From NCBI GenBank assembly GCA_023404495.1, contig JAEYBE010000053.1, positions 23,756-87,755 on the forward strand: a stretch of DNA of 64,000 bases, given 5' to 3'. The DNA is from Actinomycetes bacterium (GTDB taxonomy: Bacteria > Actinomycetota > Thermoleophilia > Solirubrobacterales > JACPNS01). Of the stretch, positions 1 through 8,511 are shown piece by piece; the stretch's first letter is position 1, and each line of letters opens with the position of its first letter. Both the position numbers and the translations under genes were made by a program. The notes beneath the pieces are model-generated. The model had not been told where the DNA came from and made no database searches. It saw only the letters and a program-made list of their open reading frames with translations.

Positions 1-49
1 GGCATCATCACGATTCACCACGGCGTCGTCCGCTGACCTGACCGGGTCG

Positions 50-1042
50 ATGAGCGGCGATACGCGAGCCTTCCAAGCTCTGACGGCCACGGTCGGCGAG
101 AGCATCGTCGCCAGGCTGACCGACGTCGAACGCAGGCTCGCTGAGATCGTCGAATCGCGCGACGCCAAGGCAGCCGCACCGGCGCTCGCGACCCTGCGCG
201 CGGGCGGCAAACGCCTGCGGCCCCTGCTGGTGCTGACCTGCGGGGCGATCGACGATGCCGACGACTCCCAGGCAGCCGCGTTGGTCAGCGCCGGGGCGGC
301 GGTTGAGCTCGTCCACATGGCCACCCTCGTGCACGACGACGTACTCGACGACGCTGCACTTCGCCGAGGCAAGCCGACCGTCTACGCCGAGCACGGCCGC
401 CCCGCCGCCCTGCAAACCGGCGATCTGCTCTTCGCCCTTGCTTTCGAGGAACTCACTGCCGGCGGCGACATCGAACAGGTCCGCGCGCTTTCGCGAGCGT
501 CGTCCGGCCTCGCCCAAGGCGAACTGCTCCAGCGCGAAGACGCGTGGGACGCCAGCGTCACGCGTGAGCGTTACATGCAGCGGTGCACGCTCAAGACAGC
601 GCGCCTCTTCGAGGCCGCCGCGCAGCTCGGCGCACACGCGGGCGGGCGTCCCCAGCTTGCCGAATCGCTCGGCGCATTCGGTTCCAAAGTCGGGCTCGCG
701 TTCCAACTCGCCGACGACGTGCTCGACGTCATTGCCCCGACCGAACAGACCGGCAAGACTCGCGGGGCGGACCTGCTCGACGGCACCGTCAACCTCCCGC
801 TGATCCTCGCGGCAGAACGCGATCAGTCACTGCGCGATCTTGACCTGCGCGAAGTCAGAAGCGCAGAGCAGGCAGGCGTGATCTGCGATCGCATCATCGC
901 CACCGGAGCACCTGACGACGTTGCCGATCAGGCCCGCGACCTGGTGGCCGAGGCCAAGGCGCTGCTCGGCGAGGAGATCTCACCGGCCGAGCGACAAGTC
1001 TTCGAGTCGATCGCCGACCAGGCGGTCGCGCGCAGCACCTAA
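50..1042 (+). CDS. Polyprenyl diphosphate synthase (trans-isoprenyl diphosphate synthase family)
   Basis: The product condenses isopentenyl diphosphate units into a long-chain polyprenyl diphosphate, the usual precursor of the menaquinone side chain. The first aspartate-rich motif DDVLDD lies at residues 96-101 and the second, DDVLD, at 222-226. The GGKRLRP substrate-binding motif is near residues 53-59. At 330 residues the length suits the family. The frame stays open to the window edge upstream, so the true start could lie before the ATG used here. Chain length cannot be read from the sequence. The gene converges on the next one across a hairpin terminator. Confidence 0.9.
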   Translation: MSGDTRAFQALTATVGESIVARLTDVERRLAEIVESRDAKAAAPALATLRAGGKRLRPLLVLTCGAIDDADDSQAAALVSAGAAVELVHMATLVHDDVLDDAALRRGKPTVYAEHGRPAALQTGDLLFALAFEELTAGGDIEQVRALSRASSGLAQGELLQREDAWDASVTRERYMQRCTLKTARLFEAAAQLGAHAGGRPQLAESLGAFGSKVGLAFQLADDVLDVIAPTEQTGKTRGADLLDGTVNLPLILAAERDQSLRDLDLREVRSAEQAGVICDRIIATGAPDDVADQARDLVAEAKALLGEEISPAERQVFESIADQAVARST

Positions 1043-1056
1043 TTCGCCCAAACGAA

Positions 1057-1078
1057 AAGGCCGGCAAACGCCGGCCTT
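1057..1078. terminator. Bidirectional hairpin terminator
   Basis: A perfect 9-bp stem (AAGGCCGGC / GCCGGCCTT) with a 4-base loop sits between two convergent genes. Read on the minus strand it is followed by a run of four T (complement of the A run at 1055-1058), so it suits the minus-strand gene best; on the plus strand the T tract is short. Confidence 0.7.
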
Positions 1079-1120
1079 CTCAATTCGTAGATCCTGGGGG
1101 GTGTTGGACTTACGAAAGCT

Positions 1121-1489
1121 CTAGAAATCCTCGGGCAGGATGTGGCCGCTGTCGAGGGCTCCGACGAATGCGTTGATCTCGGTCGCCATGTTGGCGTAGG
1201 TGAGATTGCGCAGGTCGCGCACCAGTGAATCGGTGCCGCGGTCGAGCAGGCAGTCAAACTTCTCGATCAGCTCTTCGTCCATCACGCCCGGCGAGACGTG
1301 CTCGCAGTTCGGGCAACGGAGCGTCACGCGCCAAAGGGTTCCGTCGGCCTGCTCCCAATCGATCGGGTAGACCATGTCGCACTCGCAGTGCTCACAGTTT
1401 GCGACCTCTTCGATCTGGCTCGCAATCTGGTCTTCCACGCGGCGTGAACGTGAGCCGCGCTTGCCGATCTTGTTGTTGTAAGGATTCAT
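1121..1489 (-). CDS. Hypothetical zinc-ribbon protein
   Basis: I do not recognise this 122-residue protein. Its centre has the look of a zinc ribbon: Cys32 and Cys35 (with an extra Cys37) pair with Cys59 and Cys62, separated by a beta-rich segment with two tryptophans. The N-terminus is basic and the C-terminal half is acidic and probably helical. There is no signal peptide or membrane segment, so it is probably cytoplasmic. It is divergent from dcd, with about 120 bases between the two starts that probably hold both promoters. The function is unknown. Confidence 0.7.
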   Translation of the reverse strand: MNPYNNKIGKRGSRSRRVEDQIASQIEEVANCEHCECDMVYPIDWEQADGTLWRVTLRCPNCEHVSPGVMDEELIEKFDCLLDRGTDSLVRDLRNLTYANMATEINAFVGALDSGHILPEDF

Positions 1490-1608
1490 CGAAGTCTGCC
1501 TTGACTCTGGGCCGCTCCTGCGGCGTTGGCAGACGTATCGACCAACTTGGGGGATGGCTTTAGACCCCAGTTTCGAGGAATGTCCAGTCGCCGCGTAGAC
1601 TGCTTCTC

Positions 1609-2175
1609 ATGGTTCTTTCCGACGGCACAATCCGCTCAGAGATTGAAGCCGGGCGTATCGTGATCGACCCTTACGACCCGGGATTCATCCAGCCGGCGAG
1701 CGTCGATGTGCGCTGCGACCGGATGTTTCGCGTCTTCCATAACGGCCGCCATCCCTACATTGATGTGCGCAAACCGATGGACGATCTGACAGAGCGCGTC
1801 GAGATCAAGGACGACGAGCCGTTCATCCTTCATCCGGGCGAGTTCGTGCTCGGGCAGACGCTCGAGCGCGTGAGTATTCCCGATGACCTGGTCGCGCGTC
1901 TGGAGGGCAAGAGCTCGCTCGGCCGTCTTGGACTTTTGATCCATTCGACCGCCGGATTCATCGACAGTGGCTTCACCGGCAACATCACGCTCGAGCTTTC
2001 CAATGTCGCGAACCTGCCGATCACGATCTACCACGGGATGCCGATCGGCCAGATCTCCTTCATGCGCCTCGACCGGCCGGTCGAAAAGCCCTATGGGTCA
2101 GACCAACTGACGAGCAAGTACCAGGGCCAGGCCGAGCCCACGCCCAGCAGCTACCACCTGAACTTCTCGAAGTAA
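1609..2175 (+). CDS. dcd: dCTP deaminase, probably bifunctional dUMP-forming type
   Basis: The enzyme deaminates dCTP on the way to dTTP. The core KSSLGRLG motif is at residues 101-108 and the catalytic glutamate is probably Glu129 in NITLEL. The loop [10 protein letters not shown] resembles the bifunctional dCTP deaminase/dUTPase form known from mycobacteria, rather than the enterobacterial form with HRIDPGW, so the product is probably dUMP directly. The 188-residue length matches. The ATG has no clear Shine-Dalgarno sequence. The adjacent tat genes are on the same strand 26 bases downstream. Confidence 0.93.
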   Translation: MVLSDGTIRSEIEAGRIVIDPYDPGFIQPASVDVRCDRMFRVFHNGRHPYIDVRKPMDDLTERVEIKDDEPFILHPGEFVLGQTLERVSIPDDLVARLEGKSSLGRLGLLIHSTAGFIDSGFTGNITLELSNVANLPITIYHGMPIGQISFMRLDRPVEKPYGSDQLTSKYQGQAEPTPSSYHLNFSK

Positions 2176-2201
2176 CCGCGTAAAGGCGTAAGGTTCAAAA
2201 C

Positions 2202-2459
2202 ATGCCAGGAAACATCGGTCTAGCGGAAATCATCGTCGTGCTGGTGATCGTGTTGATCATCTTCGGTCCCAAGCGACTGCCTGAGCTTGCTCGCTCGGTC
2301 GGCAAGGCCTCGCGCGAGTTCAAGTCCGCGATCAACGAGGATCCCAAAGACAGTAAGGACAGTTCGGCCACCGAGATCTCGGCCGGCGAAGAATCTGGTC
2401 CTACCGTCACTGCCACGCCGGTCGGCGACGCCGACAAGAAGTCCGGCTCCGGCAGCTAG
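2202..2459 (+). CDS. tatA: Twin-arginine translocase subunit TatA
   Basis: TatA forms the translocation pore for folded proteins that carry twin-arginine signals. The protein starts with a short periplasmic segment and one hydrophobic helix (about residues 6-21). This leads into the FGPKRLPEL hinge, an amphipathic helix and an acidic, Ser/Gly-rich tail. At 85 residues it is closer to TatA than to TatB. An AAGG sequence precedes the ATG. It is followed by tatC after 32 bases. A TatA/E paralogue cannot be separated by sequence alone. Confidence 0.93.
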   Translation: MPGNIGLAEIIVVLVIVLIIFGPKRLPELARSVGKASREFKSAINEDPKDSKDSSATEISAGEESGPTVTATPVGDADKKSGSGS

Positions 2460-2491
2460 CCGGCAAGCACCTGCCGAGCGCCCGAGGGACG

Positions 2492-3277
2492 ATGGGCAAG
2501 ATCAGAAAGATTCAGCCGCAGGATGAGATGACGCTCGTCGAGCATCTCGACGAGCTGCGGACTCGCATCATCGTCGTGCTGGGGTTCTTTGGTGCGGTGC
2601 TTGCCGTCTGTTTCTGGCAGAACCACGAGATCCTCGACGTCGTCAACGGTCCGCTTCCGGCGGACAAAGTCCCCGCCACCTTTGGGGTCTCCGAGGCGTT
2701 CATGTCGACGCTGACCGTCTCGACCTACGCCGCGCTGATCATCACCAGTCCGATCATCGTCTACGAGATCTGGGCGTTCGTGGTTCCCGCCTTCAGCGAC
2801 AGCGAGAAGCGAATCGCCAAGCCGCTGGTGCTGATGACGCCGGCGTTGTTTGTGGCCGGCTGCGTCTTCGGCTACTTCATCGTCCTCCCGCCGGCCGTCA
2901 CGTTCCTGCTCGGGTTCAACGACGAGCAGTTCAATGTGCTGCTGAGGGCCAGCGACTACTACTCCTTCTTCGGCATGACGGTGCTGGCGATGGGATTGCT
3001 CTTTGAGCTGCCGCTGGCGATCTTGATTGCCGCGCGCGTGGGACTGGTCACGTCCGAACAGTTGCGCGCGAACCGCCGCTATGCGATCGTCATCATCGCT
3101 GTGGTGGCGATGTTCCTGCCTGGCGTCGACCCCGTCTCGATGATGATCGAGATGGTTCCGCTGCTGCTGCTGTTCGAGCTTTCGATCTGGCTGACGGTGT
3201 GGTTCGGCAAGCCCCGTGAGGGGCCGGAGAACGCCGCAGCCGCTCAGGGCAGCCAGCCCGGGGCCGCAATGCGGTAG
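2492..3277 (+). CDS. tatC: Twin-arginine translocase subunit TatC
   Basis: TatC is the polytopic receptor for twin-arginine signal peptides. The protein has the typical N-terminal motif VEHLDELRTRI near residues 16-26 followed by six predicted membrane helices. The conserved FVVPAF-type segment after the second helix is visible. The ATG follows a GAGGGA ribosome-binding site at good spacing. It pairs with the preceding tatA, so the window encodes a minimal TatA-TatC system; no separate TatB is present here. The length of 261 residues is normal. Confidence 0.96.
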   Translation: MGKIRKIQPQDEMTLVEHLDELRTRIIVVLGFFGAVLAVCFWQNHEILDVVNGPLPADKVPATFGVSEAFMSTLTVSTYAALIITSPIIVYEIWAFVVPAFSDSEKRIAKPLVLMTPALFVAGCVFGYFIVLPPAVTFLLGFNDEQFNVLLRASDYYSFFGMTVLAMGLLFELPLAILIAARVGLVTSEQLRANRRYAIVIIAVVAMFLPGVDPVSMMIEMVPLLLLFELSIWLTVWFGKPREGPENAAAAQGSQPGAAMR

Positions 3278-3293
3278 CTTTCCCGCCTGGGAA

Positions 3294-4040
3294 ATGCTGT
3301 TCGATCTTCAGGGACCTCGCAAGACCGCCGTCAAGGTGATCTATCTGGGACTGGCCATTTTGATGGCTGGTGGTCTCGTGCTGTTTGGAATCGGCAGCAA
3401 CGTTCAGGGTGGATTCGCTGACGTCTTCGGCAGCAGCAGCGGCGCCGGCCAGGCGCGCGACAACGTCAAGAAGTACGCCGAGCAGACTCAGGCCGACCCC
3501 AAGAACAAGACTTCGTTGCAGAACCTGATCGCCGCCCGCTACACGCTGGCAGCCGATGAGGAGAACTACAACAAGGAAGAGAACACCTTCACCGAGGAAG
3601 GCACGCAGCAGCTCAAGCTCTTGGGCGACGACTGGGAGACCTACCTCAAGCTGACGGACAACAAGCCAAACATCGCGACCGCCAACTACGCGGTGAGTGC
3701 CTATCTCGGGCTCAACGACGCCAAGGGCGCAACCAAGGCCCAGCAGATTCTCACGAAGGACCAGCCGACGGCGACCAACTACCTCGCGCTGATGCTCTAC
3801 GCCTCCTATGCAGGCGACACGCTGATCGCCTCTGGTGCGGAAGTCAAGGCCCGCGAGGTCGCTACGCCGGACGAGAAGGAAGAAGTTGCCGCGCAGATCA
3901 AGGAGATCAAGAACCAGGTGAAGGACCGCCAGGCCGAGATCCAGCAGCAGATCCAGCAGCAGTTCTCGCAGCAGGCGCAGCAGAGCCAGGGTGGCCAGTC
4001 GCCGACCAACCCGTTCGCGGGCGCCGGCGCGGCCAAATAG
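3294..4040 (+). CDS. Membrane-anchored TPR-like hypothetical protein
   Basis: I place the start at the ATG 16 bases after tatC, giving 248 residues; the frame is open further upstream inside tatC but reads there as out-of-frame arginine-rich sequence. A short N-terminal cytoplasmic segment is followed by one membrane helix (about residues 13-36). The rest is helical, rich in Gln, Lys and Ala, with spacing like degenerate tetratricopeptide repeats. The C-terminus is a glutamine-rich coil ending in a Pro/Gly/Ala tail. It may work with the Tat genes, but that is only positional inference. Confidence 0.7.
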   Translation: MLFDLQGPRKTAVKVIYLGLAILMAGGLVLFGIGSNVQGGFADVFGSSSGAGQARDNVKKYAEQTQADPKNKTSLQNLIAARYTLAADEENYNKEENTFTEEGTQQLKLLGDDWETYLKLTDNKPNIATANYAVSAYLGLNDAKGATKAQQILTKDQPTATNYLALMLYASYAGDTLIASGAEVKAREVATPDEKEEVAAQIKEIKNQVKDRQAEIQQQIQQQFSQQAQQSQGGQSPTNPFAGAGAAK

Positions 4041-4067
4041 CTTTTCGTTAGTACCCTTTCCCTTTCC

Positions 4068-4140
<73 letters not shown>

Positions 4141-4261
4141 CTCAGTGTCTCTGAGCGCGCGGCTGCGCACGACGTCGCGCGGCTCACGTGCCAGAGCACG
4201 CTTCGCCACACGCCGGCGCACGCACCCCCACGCTCAGAGCCCCTGAGTCTCTTGGATCTTT
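4141..4261. other. Intergenic region with two small matching hairpins
   Basis: No gene is seen. Two 15-base hairpins share the same 5-bp arms CTCAG/CTGAG, at 4141-4155 directly after the tRNA and at 4233-4247 just before the next gene. Neither has a T tract, so they are weak candidates for terminators; the first may help process or end the tRNA transcript. Confidence 0.4.
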
Positions 4262-5077
4262 ATGGATAACTCCAGTCGCAATGAGCTCGCCGTCTACGAC
4301 GGCATCGTCATGTCGTCGGATGAGGCGCGGATTCCGGCGACTGATGATGGGTTTTTGCGTGGGGATGGGGTTTTTGAGGCGCTTCGGGTTTATTCGGGGG
4401 TGCCTTTTGGGCTTGAGGAGCATCTTCAGCGGATTGTTCGTTCTGCTGAGGGGATGATGCTTGAGCTGGATATCTCGCAGCTCTCGCGCGAGGTTGATCA
4501 GTTGATCGAGGCTCGTGGGCCCGACAACTATCAAATGCGAATCGTCGTCACTCGCGGCGGGCACCGGCTCGTGCTGAGCGAACCGCTTCCTGATTTTGCT
4601 CCTTCGGTCTCGCTCGGCTTTGTCGAGTACCGCACGACCGTGATTCTCGATGGCTTGAAGACCCTCAGTTACGGCGCCAACATGCAGGCCAACCGGCTTG
4701 CCAAATCGCGTGGCTACACGGAGGCGCTACTCGTCACACCTCAGGGCCAGGTGCTCGAGGCTCCTACCGCATCGATCTTCTGGTCGCCCGACGGCGAAAA
4801 GCTGGTCACGCCGCCGCTCGGCGAGTCGATCCTGGCATCGATCACCCGCGCAACTTTGCTCGATCACATCGAGGTCGAGGAGCGACCGACCACGCGCGCG
4901 GAGATACTCGGCGCGACCGAAGCCTTCCTCTGTGCGAGCATCCGCGAAGTCCAGCCGGTCGATCGCATCGACGACGTCGTTCTCAGCGCCCCCGGCCCTC
5001 TGACCGAGGCCGCGCAGGCGGCCTACCGCGCGGCAGTAGAGGCAAGAGTCGCCGCCCCCGGCGCGAAGACCGCCTAG
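4262..5077 (+). CDS. Class IV PLP aminotransferase (aminodeoxychorismate lyase / branched-chain aminotransferase family)
   Basis: The 271-residue protein has the fold type IV PLP signature. The probable Schiff-base lysine is Lys133 in LKTLSYGANM, followed by a conserved RLAKSRGYTEALLV stretch and the EAPTASIF motif that grips the cofactor phosphate. The family includes aminodeoxychorismate lyase (folate), branched-chain and D-amino acid aminotransferases; the length fits the first best but the substrate cannot be decided. Codons in the first ~65 residues are strikingly G/T-rich compared with the rest of the gene. It ends 39 bases before the nucleotide-sugar cluster. Confidence 0.85.
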   Translation: MDNSSRNELAVYDGIVMSSDEARIPATDDGFLRGDGVFEALRVYSGVPFGLEEHLQRIVRSAEGMMLELDISQLSREVDQLIEARGPDNYQMRIVVTRGGHRLVLSEPLPDFAPSVSLGFVEYRTTVILDGLKTLSYGANMQANRLAKSRGYTEALLVTPQGQVLEAPTASIFWSPDGEKLVTPPLGESILASITRATLLDHIEVEERPTTRAEILGATEAFLCASIREVQPVDRIDDVVLSAPGPLTEAAQAAYRAAVEARVAAPGAKTA

Positions 5078-5116
5078 AGGCTCCCGCCCCGGCCGCAAGG
5101 CCTGGCCCCAAGACCC

Positions 5117-6205
5117 ATGCACGTACTCACGATCATCGGAAACCGCCCGCAGTTCGTCAAGCTGGCAGCAGTAAGTCCCTTGCTGCGCGAACGCAACCTT
5201 GAAACACTTGTGCACACCGGCCAGCACCACGACCGCGAGCTCTCCGACGTCTTCTTCGAGCAGCTCGGCCTGCCCGAGCCCGACCACAACCTCGGCATCG
5301 CCGGCGGCAGCAACTCCGAGCAGACCTCGCGGATGATCGCGGCGCTCGCGCCGCTGATCGCGGAAGTCGGGCCCGACGTGGTGCTTGTCTACGGCGACAC
5401 CAACTCAACGCTCGCCGGCGCGCTGGTTGCTGCCCAGTTGCACGTGCCGCTGGCGCACGTCGAAGCCGGCCTGCGCTCATTCGATCGCTCGATGCCCGAA
5501 GAGGTCAACCGCGTCGTCTGTGACTCGCTCGCTGACCTCCTGCTCGCCCCGGGATCGGCGGCTGCCGAGAACCTCGCACGCGAGGGCGCGCACGGCGATG
5601 TCGTGGTGACCGGGGATGTGATGGGCGACCTCGTGCTCTCGATGCAGGGCCGCTTCACGATGCCCGACCTCCCCGCCGAGCCCGGCGAATACTTCCTCGT
5701 CACCGCGCACCGCGCGGCCAACGTCGATGATCCGGCACGGCTCGAGCGACTCGTCGATCTGCTGCTCGGGCTCGTGCTGCCGGTCTTCTTCCCGGTGCAC
5801 CCGCGCACGCGCGCCCGGCTCTCGCAGGCCGGACTGCTCGATCGGCTCGAGGCCGCGGAGAACATCCACCTCGTCCAGCCGCTCGACTACGCCTCGACGA
5901 TGGCGCTTGCCAAAGACGCCCGCGCCGTGCTCACCGACTCCGGCGGCTTGCAAAAGGAAGCCGTATGGCTCGGCACCCAGTGCATCACGCTGCGTCCGTC
6001 AACTGAGTGGATTGAAACGCTCGAGGGCGGCTGGAACACGTTGGTCGATCTCGACGCTGGTCTGCTCGCCGATGCCCTTGCCGCCGAACCGGCCGGAGAT
6101 CCCCCGCAGCTTTACAACGCGGGCGCCGCCGGCGCGGCGGTCGTCGCGGCGCTGGAGGCCCGTTTCGCGCCGGTTGGCGGATTGCCAGGGGTAGAGTCAG
6201 CGTAA
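5117..6205 (+). CDS. wecB: Non-hydrolysing UDP-sugar 2-epimerase (WecB/WbpI family)
   Basis: The enzyme inverts C2 of a UDP-HexNAc-type sugar. Family motifs seen are GNRPQFVK near the N-terminus, HVEAGLRSFDRSMPEEVNR in the middle and TDSGGLQKEA towards the C-terminus. The stretches VYGDTNSTLAGAL and STEWIETLEGG look more like WbpI, which acts on UDP-2,3-diacetamido-glucuronate, than enterobacterial WecB; this is from memory of the families. The three genes after it correspond to WbpA, WbpB and WbpD, which supports the WbpI reading. The stop codon overlaps the next start by one base. Confidence 0.9.
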   Translation: MHVLTIIGNRPQFVKLAAVSPLLRERNLETLVHTGQHHDRELSDVFFEQLGLPEPDHNLGIAGGSNSEQTSRMIAALAPLIAEVGPDVVLVYGDTNSTLAGALVAAQLHVPLAHVEAGLRSFDRSMPEEVNRVVCDSLADLLLAPGSAAAENLAREGAHGDVVVTGDVMGDLVLSMQGRFTMPDLPAEPGEYFLVTAHRAANVDDPARLERLVDLLLGLVLPVFFPVHPRTRARLSQAGLLDRLEAAENIHLVQPLDYASTMALAKDARAVLTDSGGLQKEAVWLGTQCITLRPSTEWIETLEGGWNTLVDLDAGLLADALAAEPAGDPPQLYNAGAAGAAVVAALEARFAPVGGLPGVESA

Positions 6206-7500
6206 TGAGCGACGCGAGTCAGCACAGCTTCCAAACCGTCGGCGTGGTCGGCCTTGGGTACGTCGGCCTGCCGCTTGCGGTTGCTTTCGCGGAGGCTGGG
6301 CTGAAGGTGATCGGCCTCGATGTCGATCAGTCCAAGCTCACCGCGCTCTCCTCGGGGAACTCATACATCGAGGACGTCCCCGACAGTCTGATCGCCGAGA
6401 ACGCTGAGGCCTTCACCTGGTCCTCCGACTACGCCGCCCTGGTCGAGGCTGATGCTGTCGTGATCGCTGTCCCAACGCCGCTGACGCCCAACCGTGAGCC
6501 CGACCTCGGTGCGCTCGTCTCGTCGGCCAGCGCGCTCTCCGGCGTGCTGCGCAAAGGCCAGCTCGTCTCGCTTGAATCGACCACTTACCCGGGGACCACT
6601 CGCGAGCGCCTCGTGCCGCTGCTCGAGGAGTCAGGTCTCAAGGCCGGCACAGACTTCTTCGTCGCCTTCTCGCCCGAGCGGATCGACCCCGGGCGCAAAG
6701 ACTTCACGCTGCGCACGACGCCGAAGGTCGTCGGCGGCGACGGACCTGAGGCCACCGCGCGCGCCAAGGCGCTCTACTCACACATCTGCGACGAGATCGT
6801 CGAGGTCTCCGCTCCTGAGGCTGCGGAGATGACGAAGCTGCTCGAGAACATCTACCGCGCCGTCAACATCGCGCTTGTCAATGAGATGGCGGTGATCTGT
6901 GACCGCATGGGGATCGACATCTGGGAGGTCGTCGAAGCCGCGGCGACCAAGCCCTTCGGTTTCGCGAGCTTCAAGCCCGGCCCCGGTCTTGGCGGCCACT
7001 GCCTGCCGGTCGACCCCTTCTACCTCTCTTGGAAGGCGCGCGAGTACGGCGTCTCTGCCGAGTTCGTCGAGCTCGCCGGCCGCACCAACACGAACATGCC
7101 GCGTTTTGCCACCGAGCGCACGGTCGAGACGCTGAACAAATCTGGCGTCGCCACCTCCAATGCCCAGATCGCCGTGCTCGGCGTCTCCTACAAACCCGAT
7201 GTCGGCGATCTGCGCGAATCGCCGGCGCTGGAGATCATGCAGCACCTCACAGACCTCGGCGCGACGCTCAGCTACCACGACCCGCACGTCGATCAGCTCC
7301 CTGGCTTCGGACTCAGCTCGGAGCCGCTGGATTCGATCCTCGCTCGCGCTGACCTGGCGCTGATCGTCACGGCGCACAGCTCGGTCGACTACACCGAAGT
7401 TGTCCGCGGTGCCAAGCAGGTGCTCGACTTCCGCGGCGTGACGCGCGGGATCGCCGAGTCTCTGACCGAGCAGGAATCCGACCGCGTCGTCAGGCTCTAG
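6205..7500 (+). CDS. wbpA: Nucleotide-sugar 6-dehydrogenase, WbpA-like (UDP-GlcNAc dehydrogenase)
   Basis: The protein oxidises C6 of a UDP-sugar to the uronic acid with NAD. The Rossmann motif GLGYVGLPLA is at residues 16-25, and the catalytic cysteine is Cys266 in GLGGHCLPVDPF. Segments such as SLESTTYPGTT, EMTKLLENIYRAVNI and ATKPFGF closely resemble Pseudomonas WbpA, a UDP-GlcNAc 6-dehydrogenase. UDP-ManNAc dehydrogenase (WecC) is the main alternative. The start overlaps the epimerase stop by one base and the next gene follows after three bases, so the four genes form one transcript. Confidence 0.92.
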   Translation: MSDASQHSFQTVGVVGLGYVGLPLAVAFAEAGLKVIGLDVDQSKLTALSSGNSYIEDVPDSLIAENAEAFTWSSDYAALVEADAVVIAVPTPLTPNREPDLGALVSSASALSGVLRKGQLVSLESTTYPGTTRERLVPLLEESGLKAGTDFFVAFSPERIDPGRKDFTLRTTPKVVGGDGPEATARAKALYSHICDEIVEVSAPEAAEMTKLLENIYRAVNIALVNEMAVICDRMGIDIWEVVEAAATKPFGFASFKPGPGLGGHCLPVDPFYLSWKAREYGVSAEFVELAGRTNTNMPRFATERTVETLNKSGVATSNAQIAVLGVSYKPDVGDLRESPALEIMQHLTDLGATLSYHDPHVDQLPGFGLSSEPLDSILARADLALIVTAHSSVDYTEVVRGAKQVLDFRGVTRGIAESLTEQESDRVVRL

Positions 7501-7503
7501 GGC

Positions 7504-8511
7504 GTGGCAGAAACAGTCTCAATCGGCGTTCTGGGTCTCGGCTACTGGGGCCCCAACCTCGCCCGCAACTTCGCGGCGCTGCCCGGCGCCGAGGTGACCT
7601 GGCTCTGCGACGGCAGCGAGGCTGCGCTCGATCGCCAGCGTGCCGCGCATCCGCCGGCGCGTTTCACCGCTTCATTCGACGACCTGCTCTCCGATGACTC
7701 GCTCGACGCCGTGGTGATCGCTGCTCCGGTGCCACAGCACGCTGAACTTGCACTCGCCGCGCTTGAGGCCGGCAAGCATGTCTTTGTCGAGAAGCCGCTG
7801 GGCGCGACGCTCGAGGAGGCAGAACAAGTGGCGGCCGCCGCAGCAGCCAGCGACCGCATCGTGATGGTCGGCCACTTGCTTGAGTACCACCCGGCGGTCG
7901 AGAAGCTCAAGGGCCTCGTCGACGCCGGCGAGCTTGGTGATATCCGCTACGTCTACTCAACGCGTCTCAACCTCGGCAAGCTCCGAACCGACGAGAACGC
8001 GCTCTGGAGCCTTGGGCCGCACGACGTCTCGGTCGCGCTTGCGCTGATCGGCGAGGAGCCCGACGAACTGTTTGCGCACGGCGAGGCCTACATGAACAGC
8101 GGAGTCGAGGACGTCGTCTTTGGCTACATGCGCTTTCCCTCCGGGGTTGCCGCGCACCTCCACCTTTCTTGGCTTGACCCGCACAAGCAGCGGCGCATCA
8201 CCGTCGTCGGCTCCAAGCGCATGGCGACCTTCGACGACATGAGCATCGAGGGCAAACTCACGATCTACGACAAGGGCTTCGATGAGAGCTACGAGTCCTA
8301 CGGCGAGTACCTCGCGCGCTCGGGCGACATCACAATGCCGCAGATCTCCAACGAGGAGCCGCTGCGCATCGAGTGCCGCCACTTCGTCGAGTGCATTCAG
8401 ACCGGCGCCGCGCCGCGCACCGATGCTGCCTCCGGCCTGCGCACGGTACGCGTGCTTGAAGGACTGCAGAACTCGCTCGACGCTGCAGAGCGCGGGCGCG
8501 TGGAGGCCTGA
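7504..8511 (+). CDS. Gfo/Idh/MocA oxidoreductase, probably UDP-sugar 3-dehydrogenase (WbpB/WlbA role)
   Basis: The N-terminal Rossmann fold carries GLGYWGPNLARNF, and the family EKP motif appears in VFVEKPLG around residue 97. The C-terminal half has the LGPHDVSVAL segment that places the catalytic histidine. The GTG start follows the previous stop by three bases. In the WbpB/WlbA role the enzyme would oxidise C3 of UDP-GlcNAcA to a 3-keto sugar before transamination. The substrate is inferred from neighbours; inositol or glucose dehydrogenases share the fold. The stop overlaps the next start by one base. Confidence 0.88.
   Translation: MAETVSIGVLGLGYWGPNLARNFAALPGAEVTWLCDGSEAALDRQRAAHPPARFTASFDDLLSDDSLDAVVIAAPVPQHAELALAALEAGKHVFVEKPLGATLEEAEQVAAAAAASDRIVMVGHLLEYHPAVEKLKGLVDAGELGDIRYVYSTRLNLGKLRTDENALWSLGPHDVSVALALIGEEPDELFAHGEAYMNSGVEDVVFGYMRFPSGVAAHLHLSWLDPHKQRRITVVGSKRMATFDDMSIEGKLTIYDKGFDESYESYGEYLARSGDITMPQISNEEPLRIECRHFVECIQTGAAPRTDAASGLRTVRVLEGLQNSLDAAERGRVEA

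Noticed and set aside
4262..5077. The class IV aminotransferase as the missing WbpE of the nucleotide-sugar operon
   Set aside because: WbpE-type sugar aminotransferases are fold type I (DegT/DnrJ), while this protein has fold type IV motifs and is separated by 39 bases.
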